Shown here: piece after piece, positions 1 through 5,838 of the stretch | Numbering within the stretch: position 1 is the stretch's first letter | Layout of the letters: every line of letters starts with the position of its first letter | Assembly (NCBI GenBank): GCA_019746355.1 | Contig: JAIESC010000051.1 | Coordinates: 1-25,691 of the forward strand | Length of the DNA: 25,691 nucleotides | Source of the DNA: Xanthobacteraceae bacterium | GTDB lineage: Bacteria; Pseudomonadota; Alphaproteobacteria; Rhizobiales; Xanthobacteraceae | Reading direction: 5' to 3' | Program-made: the position numbers and the translations under genes | Notes under the pieces: generated by a model | Told to the model about the DNA's origin: nothing | Seen by the model: only the letters and a program-made list of their open reading frames with translations | The model's database searches: none

Positions 1-701
1 CCAAGCTCGACGTCAAAGCCGGCCAGTACGTGATGATCGCGGTCGCCGACACCGGCACCGGCATGCCGCCCGACGTGATCGCGCGCGCCATCGATCCGTT
101 CTTCACCACCAAGCCGGCCGGCCAGGGCACCGGGCTGGGACTGAGCCAGGTCCACGGCTACATCAAGCAGTCCGGCGGGCACGTCGCGATCTATAGCGAG
201 CTGGGCCACGGCACCACGGTCAAGCTCTACCTGCCGCGCCATTTCGGCCAGGAGGAAGGCGCGGCGCGGCGGGCGATTCGCGGATCGGACGTGCCGCTGT
301 CAGAAGGTCACGAGACGATCCTGCTGGTCGAGGACGATACCGACGTCCGCAAGCTGACGGCCGACATGCTTCAGGAGCTCGGCTACGCGACACTGGAAGC
401 CGAGAACGCCGACCAGGCGCTGGCGCATCTCGACGCCAATCCGGACATCGCCATGATGATCACCGACGTGGTGATGCCCGGCATGAACGGGCGCCTGCTC
501 GCCAACGAGGTCCGCAGCCGCAGGCCGGGCCTGCCGGTGCTGTTCACCACCGGCTATACGCGCAACGCCATCGTGCATCACGGCGTGCTCGACCCCGACG
601 TTCACGTCATCATCAAGCCGTACACGCTGGAGACGCTGGCGATGAACGTGCGAAGCCTGCTGCGGCCGGCCGATCCGACCAACGGCAAGCCCGGCAACTG
701 A
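1..701 (+). CDS. Hybrid sensor histidine kinase, C-terminal part (HATPase + receiver), 5' truncated
   Basis: The reading frame is open from the window edge (first full codon at 3) to TGA at 699-701, so the N-terminal sensor and HisKA regions lie outside. The HATPase_c domain shows the G1 box (DTGTGM), F box (FFTTK) and G2 box (GTGLGLS). A CheY-like receiver follows from about position 310. It has the acidic pair in VEDDTD, the phospho-acceptor Asp in ITDVVMPG (codon 465-467), the conserved Thr in LFTTGYT and Lys in IIKPYT. The protein would therefore autophosphorylate and pass phosphate to its own C-terminal receiver. No output domain follows the receiver, so a separate phosphotransfer partner or response regulator is expected. 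The signal sensed cannot be deduced because the sensor part is missing. Confidence 0.93.
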   Translation, partial: KLDVKAGQYVMIAVADTGTGMPPDVIARAIDPFFTTKPAGQGTGLGLSQVHGYIKQSGGHVAIYSELGHGTTVKLYLPRHFGQEEGAARRAIRGSDVPLSEGHETILLVEDDTDVRKLTADMLQELGYATLEAENADQALAHLDANPDIAMMITDVVMPGMNGRLLANEVRSRRPGLPVLFTTGYTRNAIVHHGVLDPDVHVIIKPYTLETLAMNVRSLLRPADPTNGKPGN

Positions 702-720
702 GACTTACAGCCGTTTCCAC

Positions 721-792
721 TTGGCCTGCCCGCAGATCTTGGCCTGCCCGCAAATCTTGGCCTGCCCGCAAATCTTGGCCTGCCCGCAGATG
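721..792. repeat. 18-bp tandem repeat, four copies
   Basis: Four head-to-tail units follow TTGGCCTGCCCGCARAT(C/G): 721-738, 739-756, 757-774 and 775-792. Units 2 and 3 are identical; units 1 and 4 differ at one or two positions. The array starts 19 nt past the kinase stop codon. A second 18-bp array at 13349-13402 also contains TTGGCC and GCAGA. Confidence 0.95.
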
Positions 793-937
793 GAGAACGC
801 CATGGAGCGGGCGTGCGCGTCCGTCGTGCCTCATCAACAGCGGCATAGCCAACGCCATGCTCCCCGGCCGCTTCACTTTTTCGGGCTGCGCGGGCTCGCC
901 CTTTCCCTTTTTTCCGTCTCCCTCGAAACGAGGGAAT

Positions 938-1056
938 GGAGCGCCGGGAGGCGCCGGGCCCAGTGACGTAGGGCCCGACGGACCATCGGGTCCGCCGCGC
1001 GCCTTGCGAGGCGCGCGCCCCCCAGTGACGCAGGGGGGCGGCGCTCCCGGCGCTCC
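938..1056. repeat. Multi-branched inverted-repeat element (closing stem plus four hairpins)
   Basis: An outer stem pairs 938-955 with 1040-1056, with one bulged G. Inside lie four hairpins in a row: GGGCCC 956-961/971-976; GGACC 980-984 with GGTCC 989-993; GCGCGCCT 997-1004 with AGGCGCGC 1009-1016; and CCCCCC 1018-1023 with GGGGGG 1033-1038. The first and last have nearly the same 9-nt loop (AGTGACGTA and AGTGACGCA). The fold could form as RNA or as a DNA cruciform. I see no gene in it. The flanking 793-937 and 1057-1150 hold only GC-rich, repeat-like sequence, including a small CCTCG/CGAGG hairpin at 921-933. Confidence 0.8.
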
Positions 1057-1152
1057 ACCAGAGACGGCGGAACGGGGCCATGGTCTCTCTCGCTCGCGGG
1101 CGTCTCTCGCTTCGCCTCCGGCCTTCCGAATGGAAGCACGAGACGAAATAAT

Positions 1153-1167
1153 GTTCTTGATATGTTC
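1153..1167. promoter_or_regulatory. LexA (SOS) box, alphaproteobacterial type
   Basis: GTTC (1153-1156), seven bases, GTTC (1164-1167) exactly matches the GTTC-N7-GTTC direct repeat bound by LexA in alphaproteobacteria. It lies 13 bp left of the inserted element (1181-3300). Any gene it once drove to the right has been pushed about 2.1 kb away. No recognisable SOS gene (lexA, recA, imuAB, dnaE2) is in the window. A match of this length can occur by chance. Confidence 0.45.
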
Positions 1168-1174
1168 TATAGAG

Positions 1175-1180
1175 ACGGCT
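1175..1180. repeat. Target-site duplication, left copy
   Basis: ACGGCT lies directly outside the left inverted repeat and is repeated at 3301-3306. Confidence 0.75.
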
Positions 1181-1199
1181 GGGTAATGGGTCAGTTTGA
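1181..1199 (+). repeat. Left terminal inverted repeat
   Basis: GGGTAATGGGTCAGTTTGA; it differs at one position from the reverse complement of 3282-3300. Confidence 0.85.
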
Positions 1200-1301
1200 T
1201 TTTTCTGACAGGCGGCGTCTTCCGGGCCTTCTGGACGCCTTATCGGCCAAAATCCAGTCCTCGGCAGTGCCGGGAGAGGCAAAGCCGAACACCGTCACGG
1301 G

Positions 1302-1518
1302 GATCGCAATCCCGCTCGATCTTGCGGACCAAATACCCATCCCCGATCCGCTCGCGCTCGACTTGGTACTCAATGCCATTGGTCCGCAGATCGGCTTCCC
1401 AAGCATCAATGACCCGATGATGTCCGACACTTCCAGAGCTTATCCGTGACCTTCGCGGCCATAGCCGGCGTCACCTTCAAGTTCCTTTCCGCTGTTAACC
1501 CTCGATTGTATGAGTCAA
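1302..1518 (-). pseudogene. Decayed IS-type transposase-like remnant
   Basis: On the minus strand, conceptual fragments follow one another in different frames. NLKVTPAMAAKVTDKLWK comes first (from about 1485), then VSDIIG, then IDAWEADLRTNGIEY and ERIGDGYLVRKIERD. At least two frameshifts are needed to join them. The TPAMAA.VTD.LW pattern resembles the extreme C-terminus of IS1-like transposases in Rhizobiales (recalled, not searched). The upstream edge coincides with a repeat resembling the element's ends (1515-1532), so a small decayed IS unit may occupy 1181-1532. No functional product is expected. Confidence 0.35.
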
Positions 1519-1532
1519 ACTGTCACACTGCG
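1515..1532 (-). repeat. Internal degenerate copy of the terminal repeat
   Basis: TCAAACTGTCACACTGCG shares the first eight bases and most of the later positions with the right end (TCAAACTGACCCACTACC). It has the same orientation as the right end. With the left end it delimits a unit of about 350 bp. Confidence 0.45.
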
Positions 1533-1553
1533 GTTGTCCTGGCGTCCTAATGG

Positions 1554-1575
1554 GAATTGACTTATATGTCAATTC
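1554..1575. promoter_or_regulatory. Palindromic operator at the start of the toxin-antitoxin operon
   Basis: GAATTGAC (1554-1561) and GTCAATTC (1568-1575) are perfect 8-bp inverted arms around a TTATAT spacer. The palindrome covers the proposed ATG (1566-1568). Type II antitoxins with XRE helices usually autorepress through such sites, so the antitoxin at 2065-2502 is the likely ligand. The AT-rich spacer could double as a -10 element. If so, the message would be leaderless or the true start would lie further downstream. Confidence 0.6.
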
Positions 1576-2081
1576 GCGATCTGATTATCGCTCACGAGGG
1601 TACTGCCCTATGGCGCTTCGAACCGCCCAAAGTTCCCATCAAAAGACGCCTCTATCTGACGGGCAACGGCCGAAAGCATCTAACCGACCCCAATTCAGCA
1701 ACCAATGTTCTCAAGCTCAGAGGTCATATTCAAAACGCGCTGGTGCATTGGGTTTCAGGGGGGCGAGTTCGTGGCGACGAGCTAGGCAAGGCGCGCTTTC
1801 TGAAGCGCCTCTGTCCGCCACCTCCAGAAATCTGGGAGGTCCGTGTGACAGATCCCACGCCCCAAGTTCGGTTGCTCGGCCGGGTTGTGGAACCGGACAC
1901 TCTTATCCTCGATCGTTTCCACACCAGGGGCTATCTCGGAGACAAGGGTGATCCTGGCTGGAAGGAGGCAATGGAGGGCTGTCATTCGACGTTCGAAAAA
2001 CTTTTCCCAGGTGAGCCCATTTTCCAGCGTGCGACAATCCACGAGTATGTGACGGAGAACTGCGATGACTTCCGAATCTGA
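1566..2081 (+). CDS. Putative RelE/HigB-like toxin of a toxin-antitoxin pair
   Basis: The product has 171 residues from ATG 1566; a TTG at 1557 in the same frame is possible. I do not recognise it firmly. Residues 89-121 (starting IWEVRVTDPTPQVRL, ending DTLILDRFHTR) read like the central strands of RelE/HigB/Gp49-type ribonuclease toxins, where a chain Trp-Glu-Xaa-Arg precedes the catalytic basic strand. Basic residues around 67-81 (RVRG, KARFLKR) fit an RNA binder. The protein is longer than usual toxins (about 100-120 residues), with an extra N-terminal segment of about 50 residues. Its 3' end overlaps the XRE gene by 17 nt, and toxin-first order is typical of HigBA-type loci. No experimental homologue is claimed. 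Confidence 0.5.
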   Translation: MSIRDLIIAHEGTALWRFEPPKVPIKRRLYLTGNGRKHLTDPNSATNVLKLRGHIQNALVHWVSGGRVRGDELGKARFLKRLCPPPPEIWEVRVTDPTPQVRLLGRVVEPDTLILDRFHTRGYLGDKGDPGWKEAMEGCHSTFEKLFPGEPIFQRATIHEYVTENCDDFRI

Positions 2082-2502
2082 CGACCTTTACGTCCTTAAA
2101 GGCCGTGATCTTGAAAACTTCGGATTCGCTCGTGTTCGCGACATCGCATATGACGCGGTTCAAGAACTTTGGCGTAAACGAAAAGAGCAGGGCTGGAATC
2201 AAATTCGCCTCGCAGAAAATATCGGAAGAGATACGGGATGGCTTTCGCGCTATCTGAGCGGCCCAGGTAATTGGACCTTCCGTACGTTCGGCGCGCTTGT
2301 GCAAGGTTTGGATGGCGACGTTCAAATCATCGTGCGGCCAAGTGAGAGCATCAAGCGCGGAATGCGCAACAGTCACGCTTACGCTGAATACAATTTGGAC
2401 GTTAAGCGCCGCCCTACAGACACAGGGTCTGCGCCGGCGTTCAATCCGTTCAGCTCCAAACACCGAGTCGATGCGAATAACTCTGTTGTTGAGTTGCAAT
2501 GA
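2065..2502 (+). CDS. XRE-family antitoxin-like DNA-binding protein
   Basis: The product has 145 residues. A helix-turn-helix of the XRE/Cro type spans about residues 33-90. It runs from AVQELWRKRKEQGWNQIRLA, through the turn ENIGRDTGWLSRYLSG, to a scaffold helix ending VQGLDGDVQIIV. The last 55 residues are polar and probably flexible, as in antitoxins that neutralise a partner through their C-terminus. The gene starts inside the preceding toxin-like gene (17-nt overlap) and overlaps the next gene by ATGA, which indicates translational coupling across all three. The palindrome at 1554-1575 is its likely operator. The XRE fold is clear; the antitoxin role is inferred from position. Confidence 0.7.
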   Translation: MTSESDDLYVLKGRDLENFGFARVRDIAYDAVQELWRKRKEQGWNQIRLAENIGRDTGWLSRYLSGPGNWTFRTFGALVQGLDGDVQIIVRPSESIKRGMRNSHAYAEYNLDVKRRPTDTGSAPAFNPFSSKHRVDANNSVVELQ

Positions 2503-2945
2503 TACCCACCAGCGTCGTCGGATTGTTCTGCGAGGACATCCGAGAAGAAAAATCCGGCCAAGACACAATTGTCGGGACCATCCCGGACAATGCTCATGTT
2601 CCATCAGTACCGGGGATGCTACCTAGATTGGGGATTTATGCTCGCATCCATATGGATGCGAATGGACCGATTCCGCAAAGCATCGTGCCCAAACTGATTG
2701 CTCCGGATGGCGACGAAAAGTCATTGCCCGGTTGGGAGCAACGCGTGATTGATGGCGGGTTCAGAGATGCAAAAGCCAACGGCACTCCGTTGGTAGGTTT
2801 GATTTTGCGCGTCGTGTTTATGAACGTGCCGGTTAAGAAGCTTGGCTTGTTTACAGTCAAAATAACAATTGATGGCACTGACTACGTAGGCGCTAATCTG
2901 AAAGTGTTTACTGATCCTTCCACCGTTTCTGTGCAGCCCTCTTAG
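2499..2945 (+). CDS. DUF6941-like beta-rich protein, third gene of the operon
   Basis: The product has 148 residues and starts at ATG 2499, whose ATGA overlaps the antitoxin stop. The N-terminus reads GLFCEDIREEKSGQDTIVG, followed by LPRLGIYARIHMD. I associate this pattern with the uncharacterised DUF6941 family (recalled, not searched). Predicted structure is mostly beta strands alternating with short loops, with no signal peptide, membrane helix or recognisable catalytic motif. Tight coupling to a toxin-antitoxin-like pair suggests a third partner, for example a folding helper or modulator, but that is inference. The 3' end overlaps the minus-strand pseudogene at 2908-3128 by 38 bp. Confidence 0.6.
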   Translation: MIPTSVVGLFCEDIREEKSGQDTIVGTIPDNAHVPSVPGMLPRLGIYARIHMDANGPIPQSIVPKLIAPDGDEKSLPGWEQRVIDGGFRDAKANGTPLVGLILRVVFMNVPVKKLGLFTVKITIDGTDYVGANLKVFTDPSTVSVQPS

Positions 2946-3128
2946 CAATCTCCGCCCGTTGCTCTGCCGACATAGCCTTGGCGCGGGCCTGACCGCCCTT
3001 ACGGCCTAGCGCCGCTGCGTTCGGGTCCTTGCCCTGTTCCTCCGGGGTAACGTCGCCTCGACCTGCCCGATGGCTATCCCGACAATGGTCCGGGCCAGTT
3101 GATTGGGGTCGCGAGGGCGCTTGGTCAA
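2908..3128 (-). pseudogene. Frameshifted small basic protein (GGxARAK-type), IS-associated family
   Basis: The N-terminal part reads TKRPRDPNQLARTIVGIAIG from a TTG at 3128-3126, with GGAG upstream. It then runs out of frame near 3055-3065. The C-terminal part continues in another frame as TPEEQGKDPNAAALGRKGGQ, then ARAKAMSAEQRAEIAKRAAQ, ending KRWKDQ at 2908. Joined, the two halves match a small lysine/arginine-rich protein common in Rhizobiales and often seen near insertion sequences (recalled). One frameshift separates the halves, so the gene is probably dead unless programmed frameshifting occurs. The frame can also be read open from 3171, but that start lacks the conserved N-terminus. 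Confidence 0.6.
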
Positions 3129-3281
3129 TGCCGGTCTCCAAAGGTTGGGCCGCCGGATAACCCCGCGTCACCGCAGGATCACTCTCACCACAGCGGATGA
3201 GCAGCTAGCCGCTCGGCGGCCCTACCACCAATATGACCCCGATTCCGGGTTCGTTCTACCCCTAGTCAAGGCCGGGATTAT

Positions 3282-3300
3282 TCAAACTGACCCACTACCC
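3282..3300 (-). repeat. Right terminal inverted repeat
   Basis: TCAAACTGACCCACTACCC, the inverted partner of 1181-1199 (18/19 matching). Confidence 0.85.
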
Positions 3301-3306
3301 ACGGCT
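3301..3306. repeat. Target-site duplication, right copy
   Basis: ACGGCT lies directly outside the right inverted repeat and matches 1175-1180. Confidence 0.75.
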
Positions 3307-3501
3307 GTCAACCCATGCATCTCGAGCGCAAACCCGTCCGGCTGACGACGTGGTCACCATCGCGCGCCCAAAGCGCCGCTGATGGTCGTCGTCCGGTTGA
3401 GCACGTTGACCCGGCCGTTTCTTCGCATGGCCCAAGCGACCAGGCCCAGGGACCGGGCCCAGGCGACCGGCGTAACCAGTGGCGGCTCGCGGCAACGGTG
3501 A
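3307..3501. other. No supportable gene
   Basis: This is the sequence right of the element that would have been continuous with 1141-1180 before insertion. It is GC-rich, with short open frames on both strands but no ribosome-binding site or family motif that I recognise. Confidence 0.5.
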
Positions 3502-3705
3502 TCAAGGCCTTTCAACGAGCTCTACGCAATCCGCATAATGCGTCCAGTTCATCGCATGCTTCAGTTGCGCGAACTGTTTTTTTGCTGACAGCAGCGCGTC
3601 GTCCGCGTCATCGCCCGTGACGTCGAGCGCGTCCTGCAGGCACTTGAATTGATGGCCATCGGAACTCGCCAAATTCTTGAAGAAGCTGACATGAAACGTT
3701 TTCAT
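3502..3705 (-). CDS. Small conserved hypothetical protein (67 residues)
   Basis: The product begins MKTFHVSFFKNLASSDGHQF and ends DCVELVERP, with a charged central segment (DVTGDDADDALLSAKKQFAQ). Two ATG codons stand in tandem at 3708 and 3705. The strong GGGAGG ribosome site is only 2 nt from the first and 5 nt from the second, so I chose 3705. There is no signal peptide or membrane helix. Similar short proteins starting MKTFHVSFF occur in Bradyrhizobium-type genomes (recalled); the function is unknown. The next gene upstream in the same direction is hsp20, 195 bp away, so the two may respond to the same stress. The 3706-3900 gap shows nothing else that I can support. Confidence 0.7.
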   Translation of the reverse strand: MKTFHVSFFKNLASSDGHQFKCLQDALDVTGDDADDALLSAKKQFAQLKHAMNWTHYADCVELVERP

Positions 3706-3900
3706 CATGGCCTCCCGTTCTATTGTTGCGCGCCGCAATCGGGCACGTTGCCGGTCAGAGCCGGTCCCGGGCTGCGGAACCGGGAACTGCTCCGGCGTCT
3801 TTGCTGGTCGCATTCCGCAGCGACCGCTGCACATCGCGGATCAAGTCCGGTCAAGGCTTTCGCCGAAGGATGCTCTGCGCCGGGCCCTTGAGGTCCGCGT

Positions 3901-4431
3901 TCATCCCTGCTTGATCGCGATCTTCTTCTCGCTCTTCGCGGCCTCCGCCGTTTTCGGCATGGTCACAATGAGAACGCCATTCTTGAAGACCGCCTCGATC
4001 TTGTCGGCTTCGACGCCGTTCGGGACCTGGAACGCCCGCTGGAACGAGCCGTAGCGCCGCTCGGCGAGGTAGTAGTCCTTCTTCTTCACTTCCTTTTCTT
4101 CTTTCTTTTCGCCGCGGATCGTCAGTGTCCCGTCGACGTATTTGACGTCGACGTCCGCCTCCGACAAGCCCGGCAGCTCGGCCGTCACCACATACGAATT
4201 CTCGTTGTCGACGAAATCGACGGCGGGCGTCTTGCCCCAGGTGATTTCGCCGCGCCAGAACGGTTCCACGTCGATGCCCGCGCGGCCGAACGGCGCGCGG
4301 AGCGAGCGCAGGCCGAAGTCCTCGAACAGCTGATCGATCTCGCGACGCAGCGCTTCGAGCGGTCGCCACTCGGCGGGTGTGGCGGGCTTCGTTGCGGGAT
4401 TTTCCGGCATCTTCAATGCGGGTTCCGCCAT
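3901..4431 (-). CDS. Small heat shock protein, Hsp20/alpha-crystallin family
   Basis: The product has 176 residues from ATG 4431, with GGAG at a good spacing; the frame is open upstream but lacks family features there. It is an ATP-independent cytosolic holdase that binds unfolding proteins in large oligomers. The N-terminal arm (1-65) is followed by the alpha-crystallin domain at about 69-160. That domain has VVTAELPGLSEADVDV (81-96), a charged loop KKEEKEVKKKDYY and the family signature NGVLIVTMPK (151-160). A C-terminal I-x-I motif (IAI, 171-173) mediates oligomer contacts. A FixK-type box and a strong hairpin precede the gene, pointing to induction by low oxygen rather than by CIRCE or a ROSE element. 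Confidence 0.96.
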   Translation of the reverse strand: MAEPALKMPENPATKPATPAEWRPLEALRREIDQLFEDFGLRSLRAPFGRAGIDVEPFWRGEITWGKTPAVDFVDNENSYVVTAELPGLSEADVDVKYVDGTLTIRGEKKEEKEVKKKDYYLAERRYGSFQRAFQVPNGVEADKIEAVFKNGVLIVTMPKTAEAAKSEKKIAIKQG

Positions 4432-4449
4432 GTTCAACTCCTTTCTCGA

Positions 4450-4474
4450 CGCGACGCCGCGATCCGGCGTCGCG
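4450..4474 (-). promoter_or_regulatory. hsp20 leader hairpin
   Basis: CGCGACGCCG (4450-4459) and CGGCGTCGCG (4465-4474) form a perfect 10-bp stem with a 5-nt loop, starting 19 nt upstream of the ATG. The FixK box and the -10-like TATGGA (4478-4483) predict transcription starting near 4472, so the mRNA would begin with this hairpin. It does not cover the ribosome site, so transcript stabilisation is more likely than a thermometer. Confidence 0.6.
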
Positions 4475-4504
4475 TTATCCATAAGCCGCCGCCCGGCAGC
4501 CGCT

Positions 4505-4518
4505 TTGATCCACGTCAA
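4505..4518. promoter_or_regulatory. FNR/FixK-type box upstream of hsp20
   Basis: TTGATCCACGTCAA matches TTGA-N6-TCAA. Its centre is 80 bp from the hsp20 start and 31 bp from a -10-like TATGGA (4478-4483) on the minus strand, the geometry of a class II activated promoter. It could also act on the divergent permease gene at 4700. Confidence 0.75.
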
Positions 4519-4699
4519 TCCGCCGGCCCGCCAATTGCGGTTCAAGCATCTGCAGACCAGGGACAATGGATTCGCGGCCCATGAAATCCGGCAGCATCGC
4601 GATCCGCGCGTTGGCGCTGCCCGCCATGGCGGAGGCGGAACCGGCCCGGGCAGCCGAGCCGCTGCAGCACCAGTGACCTCCGGCACGAGGACGATCAGC

Positions 4700-5836
4700 A
4701 TGCCGCCGACACCGAGCCTGAATTTCATCGGAGGAACGGACGTCCCCTGCCTGCTCGCCGCGGGAGCCTGGACGGCGTCGACGGCGCAAACGCTCGATAT
4801 CCTGACCGACCGCGCCCTCGAGAGCACGGCGGGCCTGAAGGCCGTGCTGCTCGACGCAAGCGCGATCGACGAGCTCGACACCTATGGCGCTTGGACGATC
4901 GAACGCCTGTCGCGGCGATGCGCGGAGCGCGGCATCAGCCTTACGCCATCGTCGGTGCCGATGCACTTCAGGCCGCTTCTGACGGCCATCCATGAGACAT
5001 CGGCCCCGTCGGCACAGCCGGCAAGGCGCAGGAACCCGCTGCTTGCGGGACTTGAAAGCATCGGCCGCGCCTTTCCCGGGCTTGCATCCGATGTGGCGGC
5101 ATTCGCCGAGATGCTCGGCGCGCTCGCTGCCGCGCTGATCCGCGTCGTCCTCCATCCGCGGCGTTTCCGCCTGACCTCGGCGGTTCACCATCTCGACCGC
5201 GTGGGCTGGCAGGCCATGCCGATCATGCTGATGATCAGCTTCCTGATCGGCGCGATCATCGCCCAACAGGGCATCTTTCACTTCCGCAAGTTCGGCGCGG
5301 ACGTCTATGTCGTGGACCTCGTCGGCATCCTGGTGCTGCGGGAAATCGGCGTTTTGCTGATTGCGATCATGAGCGCCGGCCGCTCCGGCAGCTCCTATAC
5401 CGCCGAGCTCGGCTCGATGAAGATGCGCGAGGAGATCGATGCGCTGCGCACCATGGGGCTCGATCCGGTCGAGGTGCTGATGCTGCCGCGCGTGCTGGCA
5501 CTGGCCGTCGCGCTGCCGATCCTGACGTTCTTCGGTTCGCTCGCCGCGCTTTACGGCGGCGGCCTCGTGCTGTGGCTTTACGGCGGCATGAGCCCGGAGA
5601 TCTTCGTCGCGAGACTCCAGGAAGCGGTGTCGGTCACGAGCTTCAAGGTCGGCATGATCAAAGCGCCGTTCATGGCGCTGGTGATCGGCATTGTCGCCTG
5701 CTGCGAAGGCCTGCGGGTGAAAGGCAGCGCCGAGTCGCTCGGATTGCAGACCACCACGTCGGTGGTGAAGTCGATCTTTCTCGTGATCGTGCTCGACGGC
5801 CTTTTCGCGGTCTTCTTTGCCTCGATCGGGATGTAG
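4700..5836 (+). CDS. MlaE-type ABC transporter permease with N-terminal STAS domain
   Basis: The product has 378 residues from ATG 4700, with GAGGA 8 nt upstream; the frame is open further upstream over hsp20 but carries no family features there. Residues 1 to about 95 resemble a STAS/anti-sigma-antagonist fold (KAVLLDASAIDELDTYGAWT). The MlaE permease domain fills the rest, with several hydrophobic helices. Family landmarks are the conserved MRTMG-like segment EIDALRTMGLDPVEVLMLPR and the ending SIFLVIVLDGLFAVFFA. It should form the inner-membrane part of a phospholipid transporter. ATPase and MlaD-type genes follow within a few bases, so the three form one operon (permease, ATPase, MCE protein). 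Confidence 0.92.
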   Translation: MPPTPSLNFIGGTDVPCLLAAGAWTASTAQTLDILTDRALESTAGLKAVLLDASAIDELDTYGAWTIERLSRRCAERGISLTPSSVPMHFRPLLTAIHETSAPSAQPARRRNPLLAGLESIGRAFPGLASDVAAFAEMLGALAAALIRVVLHPRRFRLTSAVHHLDRVGWQAMPIMLMISFLIGAIIAQQGIFHFRKFGADVYVVDLVGILVLREIGVLLIAIMSAGRSGSSYTAELGSMKMREEIDALRTMGLDPVEVLMLPRVLALAVALPILTFFGSLAALYGGGLVLWLYGGMSPEIFVARLQEAVSVTSFKVGMIKAPFMALVIGIVACCEGLRVKGSAESLGLQTTTSVVKSIFLVIVLDGLFAVFFASIGM

Positions 5837-5838
5837 CC

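Larger units (their letters stand above)
1181..3300. mobile_element. Non-autonomous transposon-like element carrying a toxin-antitoxin-like operon
   Basis: The ends are inverted repeats: GGGTAATGGGTCAGTTTGA at 1181-1199, and TCAAACTGACCCACTACCC at 3282-3300, whose reverse complement matches in 18 of 19 positions. The 6-mer ACGGCT abuts both ends (1175-1180 and 3301-3306), as expected of a target-site duplication. The 2,120-bp interior is visibly richer in A+T than the flanking genes. It holds a three-gene + strand operon and two decayed minus-strand remnants, but no intact transposase, so mobilisation would need a transposase supplied in trans. The IS family is not settled: the remnants hint at an IS1-like source, but a 6-bp duplication is not typical of IS1. 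Confidence 0.8.

Noticed and set aside
721..792. CRISPR-like array
   Set aside because: 18-bp units lie directly head to tail without spacers, so it is a simple tandem repeat.
602..1282. 226-residue minus-strand open frame
   Set aside because: It crosses the tandem repeat and the inverted-repeat element; the sequence is repeat-derived and has no ribosome site.
3307..3505. Short open frames right of the transposon as an SOS-controlled gene
   Set aside because: No ribosome site or similarity to lexA, imuA or other SOS proteins could be seen; composition is repetitive.
4432..4474. ROSE RNA thermometer or CIRCE element for hsp20
   Set aside because: The hairpin leaves the GGAG site free and has no CIRCE arms (TTAGCACTC-N9-GAGTGCTAA).
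4379..4699. N-terminal extension of the MlaE-type permease
   Set aside because: The extension would overlap hsp20 and its promoter and lacks family sequence. ATG 4700 has a good ribosome site and begins the STAS-like domain.
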